In this document: in pieces, positions 42,677 to 51,697 of the stretch
How the letters are laid out: the number at the start of each line of letters is the position of its first letter
Position numbering within the stretch: position 1 is the first letter of the stretch
Assembly: GCA_902775375.1 (NCBI GenBank)
Contig: CACYLU010000007.1
Span: forward strand, 62,001-126,000
Direction: 5' to 3'
Origin: an uncultured Bacteroidales bacterium
GTDB lineage: Bacteria > Bacteroidota > Bacteroidia > Bacteroidales > Bacteroidaceae
Length of the DNA: 64,000 bases
Translations under genes and position numbers: made by a program
The notes under the pieces: generated by a model
Seen by the model: only the letters and a program-made list of their open reading frames with translations
Database searches by the model: none
Told to the model about the DNA's origin: nothing

Positions 42677-45600
42677 TATTCCACATCGGGAACTTCTATC
42701 TGAGAACCATATCTGTGGTACTCGTTGGCGATAGATTGTTCCTGGATATAGAGTGCCAGTTCAATACGCCCATCCTTCACAGGAGCAGAATAAGCGATGT
42801 ACTTATCATAATTGGCAGCTGCCTCACGTACGACATCAGGCATACGGGATGAGATAACACGCACACGACCATAATTCTTGATAGACTCTAAGAAAGCAGC
42901 CATGTTTTCTTGCTTCTTTTCGCCCTCCAATTGAGCAAATAATGGATTAGCAGCATCCATTGACACTATGAGTTGCGTGCCTACTGTCTGAGCAGCCAGC
43001 TGTACCATCTGAACTTGTTCAAGGGTCTCGTCACCAAACAAACGGAGCACCATGCCGCCATCCACAGGAAGGTAACGGAACACATTCTGCTCGCCACGGA
43101 TCTTTGGCTGAATATTGCGTGCATGCTTAAACTCTTTCTCATACCATGCTGCATACGACTGCTTATAATCAGTTGTAGAGCCTGGTTTGTCTGTGATATA
43201 CATAAATTGAGTACAATAGTTAGGACCACCAGCTTTCAATCCTGGGCCAAAAGCTGACAACTTCATGCCACCAAATGGCTGGCGATTCACAACGGCACCA
43301 GTAATACCTCTATTAATATAAAGGTTGCCTGCCTTGATATGGTTCTTCCAATACTTCTGTTCTTGTTCATCAAGTGATTGCAAGCCTGAAGTCAAACCAT
43401 AATCAAGACTATTCACCAAATCCACAGCTTCCTCCAATGTATCAAATGGTGTTACTGCCAGCAATGGAGCAAACAATTCTGTTCGGAAAGTATATGAGTC
43501 TGGCTTCACATTTATCTTGACCGTAGGTTTGAGGATGTATTTCTTCTCATCTACAAACTCTGGAGCGATAAGCCACTTCTCTCCTGGCTCCAACTGACAT
43601 GCTTTTTCGAGCTTTTCATTATGGTTGGTTATCATCGGGCCGACAATGTTGCCAGCATTCCAGACACCTCCCACCTTAAGTGATGAAGCACAATCCTTAA
43701 GTTTCTCCATAAACTCTGGATCTTTATAAACAGAGCGTTCCACCAAGAGGATAGAACATGCTGAGCACTTCTGACCAGCATTGCCGAAAGCTGAACGGCA
43801 TGCATTCATGATGGCATGGTCGCGATCGCCCTTTGCAGAAAGAATCATTACATTCTTACCACCAGTCTCTGCAGACAAAGGTACCAATGGGTTGATGTGT
43901 GCAATTTGCTGGGCCGTCTCAGTACCACCAGTCAGGATAATATGCTTAATCACTGGTGAAGTTGTGAGCAAAGGTGTTGCTTCACGATCTGCTATAATCA
44001 CCTGCAGCGCCTCTTTAGGCACACCTGCTTCCCAGAACGCCTTGGCAAAAAGCCAAGCCACAGGAGCAGCGACCGTTGCTGGTTTCAGGATACAAGTATT
44101 GCCAGATGCTAAAGCAGCCACCACGCCACCACAAGGAATTGCACACGGGAAGTTCCACGGTGAGAGCACCAATACAGTACCCTTCGCTTTCATGACGATA
44201 TCGTCAAGAGCAGCAAACTTCTTCATCGTCGTTGTATAGAAGCGGCAATAGTCAATGCCCTCTGAGACCTCCACGTCAGCCTCTTCAACCGTTTTACCGG
44301 TGATGGCACACATTGAGCCTATCAAATCACCACGCATCTGCCCCATGATGTTGGCAGCTTTATACATGATGCGATGACGTTCCTCAATAGTAGTATCTCT
44401 CCATCCACCGCCATCTTTATCAGCAATGTCCAGTATTTGCTCTACCTGAGCCTTGTTAGCACGCGACATCTCGCAAACCAGCACATCACCCTCTTGACTG
44501 CGGTCATAGTAGTTCACCTTATCGTCATTGTAAACTAACTCATTGCCAATCTGTGTTGGCAGTGTATCACCAGGTTTCCAATCACCCCATCCTGCCTTTT
44601 CATAATTCATCTTACCAGTAGACTTCCACTTGTCGAAGATACGCTCTACCCACTGTTGGTTGCAGAAACGGTCGAAGTCAGTATCTGGTTCATTGATCAT
44701 CTCATCTTGCGGCTCTTGCCCTACATAAGGCTTGTTGCGATCCTGCGTACGCGTAGGGATATGAGTAATGGTATCCTTCATGTTATACGCATTGATAAAC
44801 TGCTCTTGCAACTCCTTCCACTCTGGGGTATCTGGCTTCAACGAGAATGAATGTGTCAAGAAATTGTCAGGAGCCGTATTCTCATCCATACGTCTCACCA
44901 AATAAGAGATGGCATTCAGAAAATGCTCCTTCTTCACTACAGGTGTATAAAGTATCACGTGGTTGCCCAGCTTTCGTTGAGCTCGCCATACATGGTTGGC
45001 CATACCCTCCAGCATCTCGAAACAGAAGCAATCCTTAGGTGTTTGGTACATCTCTGTCAACAGATACGCATACGAGATAGTGAACAAGTTGTGTGATGCC
45101 ATACCGATATGCAGCACTTTGGCGTTTTCTGGTTTCAAGCCACGCTCAATGATGTGAAGGTAGTTGGCATCCACCTCAGTCTTATTAGGACGAACAGGGT
45201 TAGGCCAACCGCGCAAGTCACTGACAATATTCTCCATATCTAGGTTACAGCCCTTCACGATACGCATCTTGATAGGTGAGCCGCCAGCTTCAACACGAGC
45301 CTTGGCAAATTCCAACAGTTCGCTTTGGAAATCCCAGGCATCAGGTAAATAAGACTGCACCACAATACCTGCCTCATAATTCTTAAACTGTGGCAAAGAC
45401 AACACATCCTTAAACAACTTCATGGTAAGGTGAGCATCCTTGTACTCCTCCATGTCAAGGTTGATAAACTTAGGTTTTGTCACACCATCTGCGTCAGTAT
45501 AAGGATAGTCAATAGCCGTTTGATACAACTCAGACATGCGGCGCACCAATTCAGGGAAACATTCCTTGTAATTCAAAGCATGAGTCTGCGCATAAATACC

Positions 45601-46155
45601 TGAAATCTTCACAGAGATATAGTTGATATCAGGTTCTTTCAATGCCTCCAGATAAGAGTAATAGCGTTTGTCAGCCTCACCATCACCTAATACCACTTCA
45701 CCCAGTAAGTTCACATTCTGGCCTATATGCTGCTCAAAACGAGTTGCCAGATGCTGCGTCAGATGCGGACGAGCAGCATCGATGATAACCCTACTGGTGT
45801 CGCGACGCAGGCGCCACTTGATGATGGGCACAGCCAACCAGTTGAACAAAGGTTTGTAGGCAAACTTCTGATACATCCAGAATAAGAAATGATCACCAGC
45901 TCCTAAGAATTTAGGGATTCCATACTGGTCGATAAGTTCCTTCACACGCAAGGCCAACTTCTGTGTGTCACGCACCTGACTGGTTTCGTCCAGCATCCTC
46001 ACGATAAACTTCTTGTCGCTCGGAGTAGTCACCATAGTGCCATACATGTGCTGTTCGTTTTTCTCGGTTTTGGTTAGTCCCGAATAACTCTCATCGTAGA
46101 GCTTTCTCATCCATGAGAAAACTTCCTCTACAGTAGGCATTTTCTGTTCGGTCAT
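42676..46155 (-). CDS. putA: Bifunctional proline dehydrogenase / glutamate-semialdehyde dehydrogenase
   Basis: This enzyme oxidises proline to glutamate in two steps. The 1159-residue protein starts with a FAD-dependent proline dehydrogenase barrel (about 80-470; NYISVKISGIYAQTH, MRIVKGCNLDME, HIGMASHNLF). An aldehyde dehydrogenase domain follows (about 580-1020; VLVLSPWNFPCAI, catalytic Cys near residue 797 in GNAGQKCSAC). The E. coli-type N-terminal ribbon-helix-helix repressor domain is absent, so it is not a transcription regulator. The C-terminal 130 residues extend past the ALDH domain. It is monocistronic. Confidence 0.95.
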   Translation of the reverse strand: MTEQKMPTVEEVFSWMRKLYDESYSGLTKTEKNEQHMYGTMVTTPSDKKFIVRMLDETSQVRDTQKLALRVKELIDQYGIPKFLGAGDHFLFWMYQKFAYKPLFNWLAVPIIKWRLRRDTSRVIIDAARPHLTQHLATRFEQHIGQNVNLLGEVVLGDGEADKRYYSYLEALKEPDINYISVKISGIYAQTHALNYKECFPELVRRMSELYQTAIDYPYTDADGVTKPKFINLDMEEYKDAHLTMKLFKDVLSLPQFKNYEAGIVVQSYLPDAWDFQSELLEFAKARVEAGGSPIKMRIVKGCNLDMENIVSDLRGWPNPVRPNKTEVDANYLHIIERGLKPENAKVLHIGMASHNLFTISYAYLLTEMYQTPKDCFCFEMLEGMANHVWRAQRKLGNHVILYTPVVKKEHFLNAISYLVRRMDENTAPDNFLTHSFSLKPDTPEWKELQEQFINAYNMKDTITHIPTRTQDRNKPYVGQEPQDEMINEPDTDFDRFCNQQWVERIFDKWKSTGKMNYEKAGWGDWKPGDTLPTQIGNELVYNDDKVNYYDRSQEGDVLVCEMSRANKAQVEQILDIADKDGGGWRDTTIEERHRIMYKAANIMGQMRGDLIGSMCAITGKTVEEADVEVSEGIDYCRFYTTTMKKFAALDDIVMKAKGTVLVLSPWNFPCAIPCGGVVAALASGNTCILKPATVAAPVAWLFAKAFWEAGVPKEALQVIIADREATPLLTTSPVIKHIILTGGTETAQQIAHINPLVPLSAETGGKNVMILSAKGDRDHAIMNACRSAFGNAGQKCSACSILLVERSVYKDPEFMEKLKDCASSLKVGGVWNAGNIVGPMITNHNEKLEKACQLEPGEKWLIAPEFVDEKKYILKPTVKINVKPDSYTFRTELFAPLLAVTPFDTLEEAVDLVNSLDYGLTSGLQSLDEQEQKYWKNHIKAGNLYINRGITGAVVNRQPFGGMKLSAFGPGLKAGGPNYCTQFMYITDKPGSTTDYKQSYAAWYEKEFKHARNIQPKIRGEQNVFRYLPVDGGMVLRLFGDETLEQVQMVQLAAQTVGTQLIVSMDAANPLFAQLEGEKKQENMAAFLESIKNYGRVRVISSRMPDVVREAAANYDKYIAYSAPVKDGRIELALYIQEQSIANEYHRYGSQIEVPDVE

Positions 46156-46194
46156 AGATTATAAGGTTAGTTTATTACTCATAATTCTTTGCAT

Positions 46195-46202
46195 CAAATA
46201 TA
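46195..46202 (-). promoter_or_regulatory. -7 element of putA
   Basis: Minus-strand TATATTTG, 40 bp upstream of the putA ATG; divergent to the element at 46311-46318. Confidence 0.55.
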
Positions 46203-46310
46203 CTGCATTTTTTTTGCATAGCCATAATATAAATCATCTATTTTATATAAGGTGCATAAAAAAACTTATATTTATTTGCAAAATAATTTGGTTTATTTTA
46301 TAAACTTATT

Positions 46311-46318
46311 TATATTTG
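46311..46318 (+). promoter_or_regulatory. -7 element of the amide hydrolase operon
   Basis: TATATTTG, 25 bp upstream of the ATG at 46343. An in-frame TTG at 46316 lies inside this box and so is not the start codon. Confidence 0.55.
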
Positions 46319-46342
46319 CATCGTTCATTAAATCATAAAGCG

Positions 46343-47368
46343 ATGAAAAAGGGTAAAGTCATTCTCATTATCATGATCGTTTTGGCAGCCATCATAGGAA
46401 TATTCCTTTATGGAGGCTATCAGACATTCAGCAAGGAAATAGCTGCTATGCAGTCGGTTCAAGAGGTCCGTGAGGGAGTTTTCACCCTCCATTACAAGGG
46501 GGACTACGGTTTTAAAGGGTTCCTTGAGCAAGGGGGTGCGAAAACAGATGCACAGATGGCGACATATATTGCCAGTTCCCTTTCACATGGCTATTATAAA
46601 CCTGCTTTGACAACACCTGAAGGGGGATGCACTACGGTGAACGGAAGCAACTTTTTTGCGCGTAACTTCGACTGGGACCAAGTGGGTAATTACATCATCC
46701 TGCACACAGAGCCTGACGATGGCTATGCCTCCATCGCTACCAGCAACTTGTCGTTCTTAGGGTTTGGCACCGACTGGAAGCCCAGCAGCATGCAGGAAAA
46801 ATTCATGGCAATGGCATCCATATACGTTCCTCTTGATGGCATGAATGAAAAAGGGTTATGCGTAGCTGACTTAGTTGAGATTGACGGGGATATTGACGTG
46901 CCAGATACAGAAAAGCCAGACTTGACCATTGTTGGGGCTATCCGACTGGTATTGGACTATGCCGCCAACGTGGATGAAGCCATCCAATTGCTCTCACAGT
47001 ATGATGTATTCCCTTCTGTCAGCCGTATGCACCATCTCTCTTTGAGCGACGCAAGTGGTCACAGCGTAGTGGTGGAATGGAAAGGTGGTGAATTGATGGC
47101 TACGCCCACTCAGGTGGTAACCAACCATTGTCTGAGCGCAGTAAGCAACAACGAATCCATTGCTGAATCTATACGGCGCTTCAATATGCTTACTACCGAA
47201 CATCTACCTATAACTGGTGTCCAACAGGTCCAGCAGGCTATCCAAGCTGCCAGCTATCCAGGTGAAACTCTTTGGACTGTCATCTACGATCAGCAGGCAC
47301 TTACTGCCACTCATTACTTTGGGTGCCAGTGGGAGCAACCTCTCACCAACAATTTGTCAGCAAAATAA
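46343..47368 (+). CDS. Membrane-anchored linear amide C-N hydrolase (choloylglycine-hydrolase-like fold)
   Basis: The 341-residue protein has one N-terminal membrane segment (residues 5-25, VILIIMIVLAAIIGIFLYGG) and then an Ntn-hydrolase domain. The likely nucleophile is Cys96 in EGGCTTVNG, followed by NFFARNFDW, the Asn/Asp block of the bile salt hydrolase/penicillin V acylase superfamily. In classical members the Cys becomes the N-terminus by processing. Here about 70 residues precede it, so either it is cut in the periplasm or it belongs to the acid-ceramidase-like branch. The substrate is unknown; this sequence alone does not show bile salt hydrolysis. It shares an operon with the next two genes (31-bp gap). 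Confidence 0.82.
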   Translation: MKKGKVILIIMIVLAAIIGIFLYGGYQTFSKEIAAMQSVQEVREGVFTLHYKGDYGFKGFLEQGGAKTDAQMATYIASSLSHGYYKPALTTPEGGCTTVNGSNFFARNFDWDQVGNYIILHTEPDDGYASIATSNLSFLGFGTDWKPSSMQEKFMAMASIYVPLDGMNEKGLCVADLVEIDGDIDVPDTEKPDLTIVGAIRLVLDYAANVDEAIQLLSQYDVFPSVSRMHHLSLSDASGHSVVVEWKGGELMATPTQVVTNHCLSAVSNNESIAESIRRFNMLTTEHLPITGVQQVQQAIQAASYPGETLWTVIYDQQALTATHYFGCQWEQPLTNNLSAK

Positions 47369-47399
47369 TTACTAACTATATTTACGAAGGAGAATCGAT

Positions 47400-48008
47400 A
47401 TGGAAACAAACAACGAACTGACTGCCGAGCGCAGTTTAGAGATCATCAAAAAACAGATTGAACTGAGTCGTATGTCCACAGAAAAGAATGCTGGACTTCC
47501 CATGATTATGTGGGGCAGTCTGGTTTGCATTACCGCACTTATAGTTTGGTATCTGTGGAACACAACGGGCAATGCCGCATGGAATTTCCTGTGGTTCATT
47601 ATGGCTGCTGTTGGGTGGGGATGCACCATCTATATGAATAAGAAAGAGAAGAATAGTAAAGCCCCTATTACATTGATATCAAATGTGATGAACAAGACTT
47701 GGCTCTCTTTTGGCATATTTGCTTCCATTTTGCCGATATTCATATTTGTAGTGGCACCCATGTTATTTGATAAATTCCTGATTGGCTACAGCTATACGCC
47801 ACAGGTTATTTTACTATTGGGAGTAGCCACGACGATAACGGGATTGATTCTGAAAAACGGATGGATTACAGCGGGTGGCATAATAGGTGGAATAGCAGGT
47901 TATATATTGGCTGTACTGCTTGCTGGTCCTTTCGAAATGCTTGTAATGGCAGGTGTAGGCATCATTACATTGTTGATACCAGGCATTATGGTAAATAGGA
48001 GGGAATAA
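47400..48008 (+). CDS. Four-to-five-segment membrane protein of unknown function
   Basis: The 202-residue protein has a charged N-terminus (about 1-35) and then hydrophobic segments near 37-55, 62-78, 100-122, 128-150 and 152-200, many of them Gly/Ile-rich (GLILKNGWITAGGIIGGIAG). I do not recognise a named family. It lies 31 bp after the amide hydrolase and only 2 bp before a winged-helix regulator gene. Such membrane protein plus small winged-helix pairs recur in Bacteroidetes, where the regulator usually controls the pair. Confidence 0.75.
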   Translation: METNNELTAERSLEIIKKQIELSRMSTEKNAGLPMIMWGSLVCITALIVWYLWNTTGNAAWNFLWFIMAAVGWGCTIYMNKKEKNSKAPITLISNVMNKTWLSFGIFASILPIFIFVVAPMLFDKFLIGYSYTPQVILLLGVATTITGLILKNGWITAGGIIGGIAGYILAVLLAGPFEMLVMAGVGIITLLIPGIMVNRRE

Positions 48009-48010
48009 GT

Positions 48011-48295
48011 ATGTTCAAGCCTTTAGATCCCATATTGCACTCAGAACTCCGACTAGCAGTAATGTCACTGCTTTTAGGTGTAGAGGAAGCCGACTTCACC
48101 TACATCAAAGAGCAGACCAATGCTACTGCTGGCAACTTGAGTGTGCAGATAGACAAACTGTCCACCGCTGGATACATAGAGGTGGAAAAGAAGTTTGAAG
48201 GCAAGCGACCATGCACCACTTGTCGTATTACCCAGAAAGGTGTCGAGGCATTCGACAACTATGTAGAGACTTTAAAAGAATATGTAAAGCTATAA
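48011..48295 (+). CDS. Winged-helix transcriptional regulator (94 aa)
   Basis: The compact 94-residue DNA-binding protein reads ILHSELRLAVMSLLLGVEEA, then QTNATAGNLSVQIDKLSTAG (recognition helix), and a wing with KRPCTTCRITQKGVEAFDNY. This is the PadR/MarR-like HTH_27 group, about the normal length. It follows the membrane protein gene by 2 bp, so the two are translationally coupled. It probably represses its own operon. CxxC in the wing (TTCRIT preceded by PC) is a possible metal or redox site, but this is speculative. Confidence 0.88.
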   Translation: MFKPLDPILHSELRLAVMSLLLGVEEADFTYIKEQTNATAGNLSVQIDKLSTAGYIEVEKKFEGKRPCTTCRITQKGVEAFDNYVETLKEYVKL

Positions 48296-48328
48296 ACCGC
48301 AAAATGGTTGGAAAGCCTCAACTGACTT

Positions 48329-48360
48329 AGGCTGTGACAGACTTACAACTGTCACAGCCT
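48329..48360. terminator. Terminator shared by the winged-helix gene and ruvA
   Basis: AGGCTGTGACAG pairs perfectly over 12 bp with CTGTCACAGCCT around an 8-nt loop. The right arm overlaps the last codons of ruvA. There is a short T-rich stretch on the plus side only. Confidence 0.75.
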
Positions 48361-48957
48361 CTTTAGTGCCAGCTTGATGACTCGCTCTACAGCGGCATCT
48401 GGTTCTTCCTTGAGAATAGCATAAACCACCTTCTGCGAAGGAGCGACAGGGAAGCCCAGCATGGTGAGTGCAGACACTGCCTCTTGCTGTACCTCACGGT
48501 TCACGGCATCTGGCTTAGGAACATCCACAATGGTGGTATCGCCCAACGCCAAACCATCGTTCTGCATCTTATCCTTCAGCTCAACAATGATACGTTGTGC
48601 TGTCTTGAGACCTATGCCTTTAACCGATTTAAGTACCTGAGTATTCTCTGAACTGATGACATTCACCAACTCACTAGGCGAGAGGGCTGAAAGAATGGTG
48701 CGCGCTGTATTACCACCTATGCCGGAAACGCTAATGAGCAAAAGAAACAGTTCACGTTCCTGCTTGGAGGCAAAGCCAAACAATACATATGCATCTTCTC
48801 GTATGGCTTCATAAACATATAGCTTAGCCTCTTTCTTTCCTTGAATAGCACTATAGGTATTAAGTGAAATATTCAACATATACCCCACTCCATGGCAATC
48901 TATTACTGCACTAGCAGGCACCAATTCAGCTACTTCACCTCTTACATAATCCAACAT
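48352..48957 (-). CDS. ruvA: Holliday junction branch migration protein RuvA
   Basis: RuvA tetramers bind four-way DNA junctions and load the RuvB motor. The 201-residue protein has the N-terminal OB fold ([20 protein letters not shown]), the helix-hairpin-helix pairs ([20 protein letters not shown] and [20 protein letters not shown]) and the C-terminal RuvB-binding three-helix domain ([20 protein letters not shown]). Length is normal. It is divergent from ddh. Confidence 0.97.
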   Translation of the reverse strand: MLDYVRGEVAELVPASAVIDCHGVGYMLNISLNTYSAIQGKKEAKLYVYEAIREDAYVLFGFASKQERELFLLLISVSGIGGNTARTILSALSPSELVNVISSENTQVLKSVKGIGLKTAQRIIVELKDKMQNDGLALGDTTIVDVPKPDAVNREVQQEAVSALTMLGFPVAPSQKVVYAILKEEPDAAVERVIKLALKRL

Positions 48958-48983
48958 AAAAGTATTATTTTTTGTTTTTTCTG

Positions 48984-49015
48984 TTGCGAAGATACAGATT
49001 ATTTATGTATTTTTG
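48984..49015 (+). promoter_or_regulatory. Promoter of the diaminopimelate dehydrogenase gene
   Basis: TTG (48984-48986), 21-bp spacer, TATTTTTG (49008-49015), 40 bp before the ATG. A minus-strand near-match (TATCTTCG, 48994-48987) could serve ruvA. Confidence 0.6.
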
Positions 49016-49055
49016 CAACCAAACAATAGTTTTTTACAACAAATACACAGAAGTT

Positions 49056-49955
49056 ATGAAGAAAATTAGAGCAGCCATAGTAGGATATGGCAACATCGGG
49101 CGCTTCGCTTTGGAAGCATTGCAAGCAACACAAGATTTCGAGGTAGTAGGTGTTGTTCGTCGCAAAGGTGCAGAAAACTGCCCTGACGAACTGAAAGGTT
49201 TGAAGGTAGTGAAAGATATTCGCGAGTTGGGTGAAGTAGATGTAGCTATTTTGAGTACCCCAACACGTAGCGTTGAGAGCTACGCAAAGGATATCCTGGC
49301 ATTAGGCATCAACACTGTTGACAGTTTCGACATACACACTCAGATTCCTGCCCTACGCAAGTCACTGAACGAGGTAGCTAAGGCTCATAACACCGTATCA
49401 ATCATCTCTGCTGGATGGGATCCAGGATCTGACTCTATAGTACGTACCCTATTGCAAGCCATCGCCCCGAAAGGCATCAGCTATACCAACTTCGGTCCGG
49501 GTATGAGCATGGGACATACCGTGGCTGTAAAATCTAAGGAAGGTGTAAAGGCTGCTCTGTCAATGACCATCCCTGTAGGCACAGGCATCCATCGCCGCAT
49601 GGTATATGTGGAGTTGGAAGACGGCTATAAGTTTGAAGATGTGGAACGTGCCATCAAGACTGATCCATATTTTGCCAATGACGAGACACACGTAATACAG
49701 GTTCCTTGTGTGGATGACCTTAAAGATATGGGACATGGTGTTAACCTGACTCGCAAAGGTGTATCAGGCAAGACACAGAACCAGTTGTTTGAGTTCAACA
49801 TGCACATCAATAACCCTGCTTTGACTGGACAAGTATTGGTATGTGCAGCTCGTGCTGCCATGCGTCGTGAACCTGGGTGCTACACCATGATTGAAGTACC
49901 AGTGGTAGATCTGCTGCCAGGTGACAAAGACGAGTGGATTGGTAAATTAGTATAA
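49056..49955 (+). CDS. ddh: meso-Diaminopimelate dehydrogenase
   Basis: This NADPH enzyme makes meso-diaminopimelate directly from tetrahydrodipicolinate, feeding lysine and peptidoglycan synthesis. The 299-residue protein starts MKKIRAAIVGYGNIGRFALE with the Rossmann motif GYGNIG. It has ISAGWDPGSDSIVRTLLQAI and NFGPGMSMGHTVAVKS, characteristic of the family. ATG 49056 is chosen because the longer frame from 48972 runs through the promoter. This one-step route is common in Bacteroidales. Confidence 0.95.
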   Translation: MKKIRAAIVGYGNIGRFALEALQATQDFEVVGVVRRKGAENCPDELKGLKVVKDIRELGEVDVAILSTPTRSVESYAKDILALGINTVDSFDIHTQIPALRKSLNEVAKAHNTVSIISAGWDPGSDSIVRTLLQAIAPKGISYTNFGPGMSMGHTVAVKSKEGVKAALSMTIPVGTGIHRRMVYVELEDGYKFEDVERAIKTDPYFANDETHVIQVPCVDDLKDMGHGVNLTRKGVSGKTQNQLFEFNMHINNPALTGQVLVCAARAAMRREPGCYTMIEVPVVDLLPGDKDEWIGKLV

Positions 49956-49959
49956 GCAT

Positions 49960-49998
49960 AAAAAAAGCCGCCAGCTATCTTCACAGACTGCTAGCGGC
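49960..49998 (-). terminator. Terminator of gdhA
   Basis: On the minus strand, GCCGCTAGC and GCTGGCGGC pair (one mismatch) at 49998-49967 and run into seven T. It lies about 80 nt past the gdhA stop. Confidence 0.75.
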
Positions 49999-50076
49999 AC
50001 AAACCACAAATACAAATACAACTAAACAAAGTTTCTTATAGAATACTGTCTATTCTTTCTTTTCAAAAAACACACA

Positions 50077-51414
50077 TCAGATAACACCCTGTGCCATCAT
50101 AGCATGAGCTACCTTCATGAAACCTGCTACATTAGCACCCTTTACATAGTTGATATAACCATCAGGCTGAGTGCCATACTTAGTGCACTGCTCATGAATG
50201 TTATGCATTACTGCGTGTAACTTCTCATCCACTTCTGCTGCACTCCAACTCAAATGCATAGCGTTTTGTGACATTTCCAAACCAGAAGTAGCCACACCAC
50301 CTGCATTAACAGCCTTGCCTGGAGCAAACAGCATCTTGTGTTCGATAAACTTATCGATAGCCTCAGGTGTACATCCCATGTTAGATACCTCAGCCACGCA
50401 CAATGTCTTATTGTCTATCAACATCTGTGCATCATCACCATTCAGCTCATTCTGGGTAGCGCAACACAATGCTACATCTACTTTCTGCTCCCAAGGCTTC
50501 TTGCCTGCGAAGAACTTAGCATTAGGATACTTCTCGACATAAGGCTCAACCACATCGTTACCTGAAGCACGCAACTCCAGCATATAGTCAATCTTGTCGC
50601 CACTGATGCCATCTGGGTCATACACATATCCATCAGGACCAGAAATGGTAACCACCTTAGCACCCAGCTCAGTAGCTTTAGTTACAGCACCCCAAGCCAC
50701 ATTGCCGAAGCCAGAAACAGCAACTGTCTTACCCTTCAAGTCAAGACCACGAGTAGCCATCATCTGCTTGGTGAAGTAAAGGGCACCAAAACCTGTAGCC
50801 TCTGGACGAATCAATGAACCACCATACTCGAGGCCTTTGCCTGTGAAAGTACCATTAAATTCACGAGTGAGTTTCTTGTACATGCCAAATACATATCCAA
50901 TCTCACGTCCGCCGACACCTATATCACCTGCTGGCACATCCATCTCAGGACCTACATGACGCCACAACTCTAACATGAAAGCCTGACAGAAACGCATAAT
51001 CTCAGCATCGCTCTTGCCACGAGGAGAGAAATCAGAACCGCCTTTACCACCGCCCATTGGTAATGTAGTAAGTGCATTCTTGAATGTCTGCTCAAAGCCC
51101 AAGAACTTCAAGATAGAAAGATTTACAGAAGCATGGAAACGCAATCCACCTTTGTACGGGCCAATGGCGTTATTAAACTGTACGCGATAGCCCAAATTGG
51201 TCTGCACCTCACCTTTATCATCAACCCATGTAACACGGAAGGTAAAGATACGGTCAGGCTCAACAAGCCTTTCAATAATCTTTGCCTTTTCAAATTCAGG
51301 ATGCTGATTGTAGACATCTTCAATAGAAAGAAGAACTTCTTTCACTGCCTGGAGGTATTCAGACTCACCTGGATGCTTTGCCTCCAAATTCGACATAATT
51401 CTATCAATATTCAT
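50077..51414 (-). CDS. gdhA: Glutamate dehydrogenase (probably NADP-specific)
   Basis: The enzyme interconverts glutamate with 2-oxoglutarate and ammonia, a main route of ammonia assimilation in Bacteroidales. The 445-residue protein has the catalytic lysine block LPMGGGKGGSDFSPRGKSD, the Asp block VPAGDIGVGGREIGY, and the Rossmann region VAVSGFGNVAWGAV. Length fits the hexameric bacterial enzyme (450-type). NADP preference is inferred from close family resemblance. It is monocistronic with its own terminator. Confidence 0.95.
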   Translation of the reverse strand: MNIDRIMSNLEAKHPGESEYLQAVKEVLLSIEDVYNQHPEFEKAKIIERLVEPDRIFTFRVTWVDDKGEVQTNLGYRVQFNNAIGPYKGGLRFHASVNLSILKFLGFEQTFKNALTTLPMGGGKGGSDFSPRGKSDAEIMRFCQAFMLELWRHVGPEMDVPAGDIGVGGREIGYVFGMYKKLTREFNGTFTGKGLEYGGSLIRPEATGFGALYFTKQMMATRGLDLKGKTVAVSGFGNVAWGAVTKATELGAKVVTISGPDGYVYDPDGISGDKIDYMLELRASGNDVVEPYVEKYPNAKFFAGKKPWEQKVDVALCCATQNELNGDDAQMLIDNKTLCVAEVSNMGCTPEAIDKFIEHKMLFAPGKAVNAGGVATSGLEMSQNAMHLSWSAAEVDEKLHAVMHNIHEQCTKYGTQPDGYINYVKGANVAGFMKVAHAMMAQGVI

Positions 51415-51455
51415 AGCATATAGGATTTTAAAATTATTTCTTTCTGCACAGCTAG

Positions 51456-51511
51456 CGTCAAAACGTCAACGTCAAAGCACTGCAAAGATACAAAATAATT
51501 CTTTACGCCAA
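51456..51511 (-). promoter_or_regulatory. gdhA promoter with adjacent CGTCAA repeats
   Basis: Minus-strand TTG (51511-51509), 18-bp spacer, TATCTTTG (51490-51483). Just downstream, in the mRNA leader, CGTCAA occurs three times (51456, 51464, 51470), a possible regulator site or leader element. Confidence 0.55.
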
Positions 51512-51636
51512 TCTTTTTGCCTCAATATTTAGAACTATTAACATTAATCTGTCAGGTTCAGGTTATAATCTCAAAGAGCTCTTTTTTTGTTTATCATTGC
51601 AAATGTAAGGATATTTTTTCGATTTTACGAATAATC

Positions 51637-51667
51637 TTGTAAAAAATGTTGAAAAATATTATTTTTG
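51637..51667 (+). promoter_or_regulatory. Promoter of the receiver/PPDK_N fusion gene
   Basis: TTG (51637-51639), exactly 20-bp spacer, TATTTTTG (51660-51667). The box overlaps an in-frame TTG at 51665, which excludes it as the start codon. Confidence 0.65.
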
Positions 51668-51697
51668 CATCCTAATAATGAAGAACATGCAATAAAC

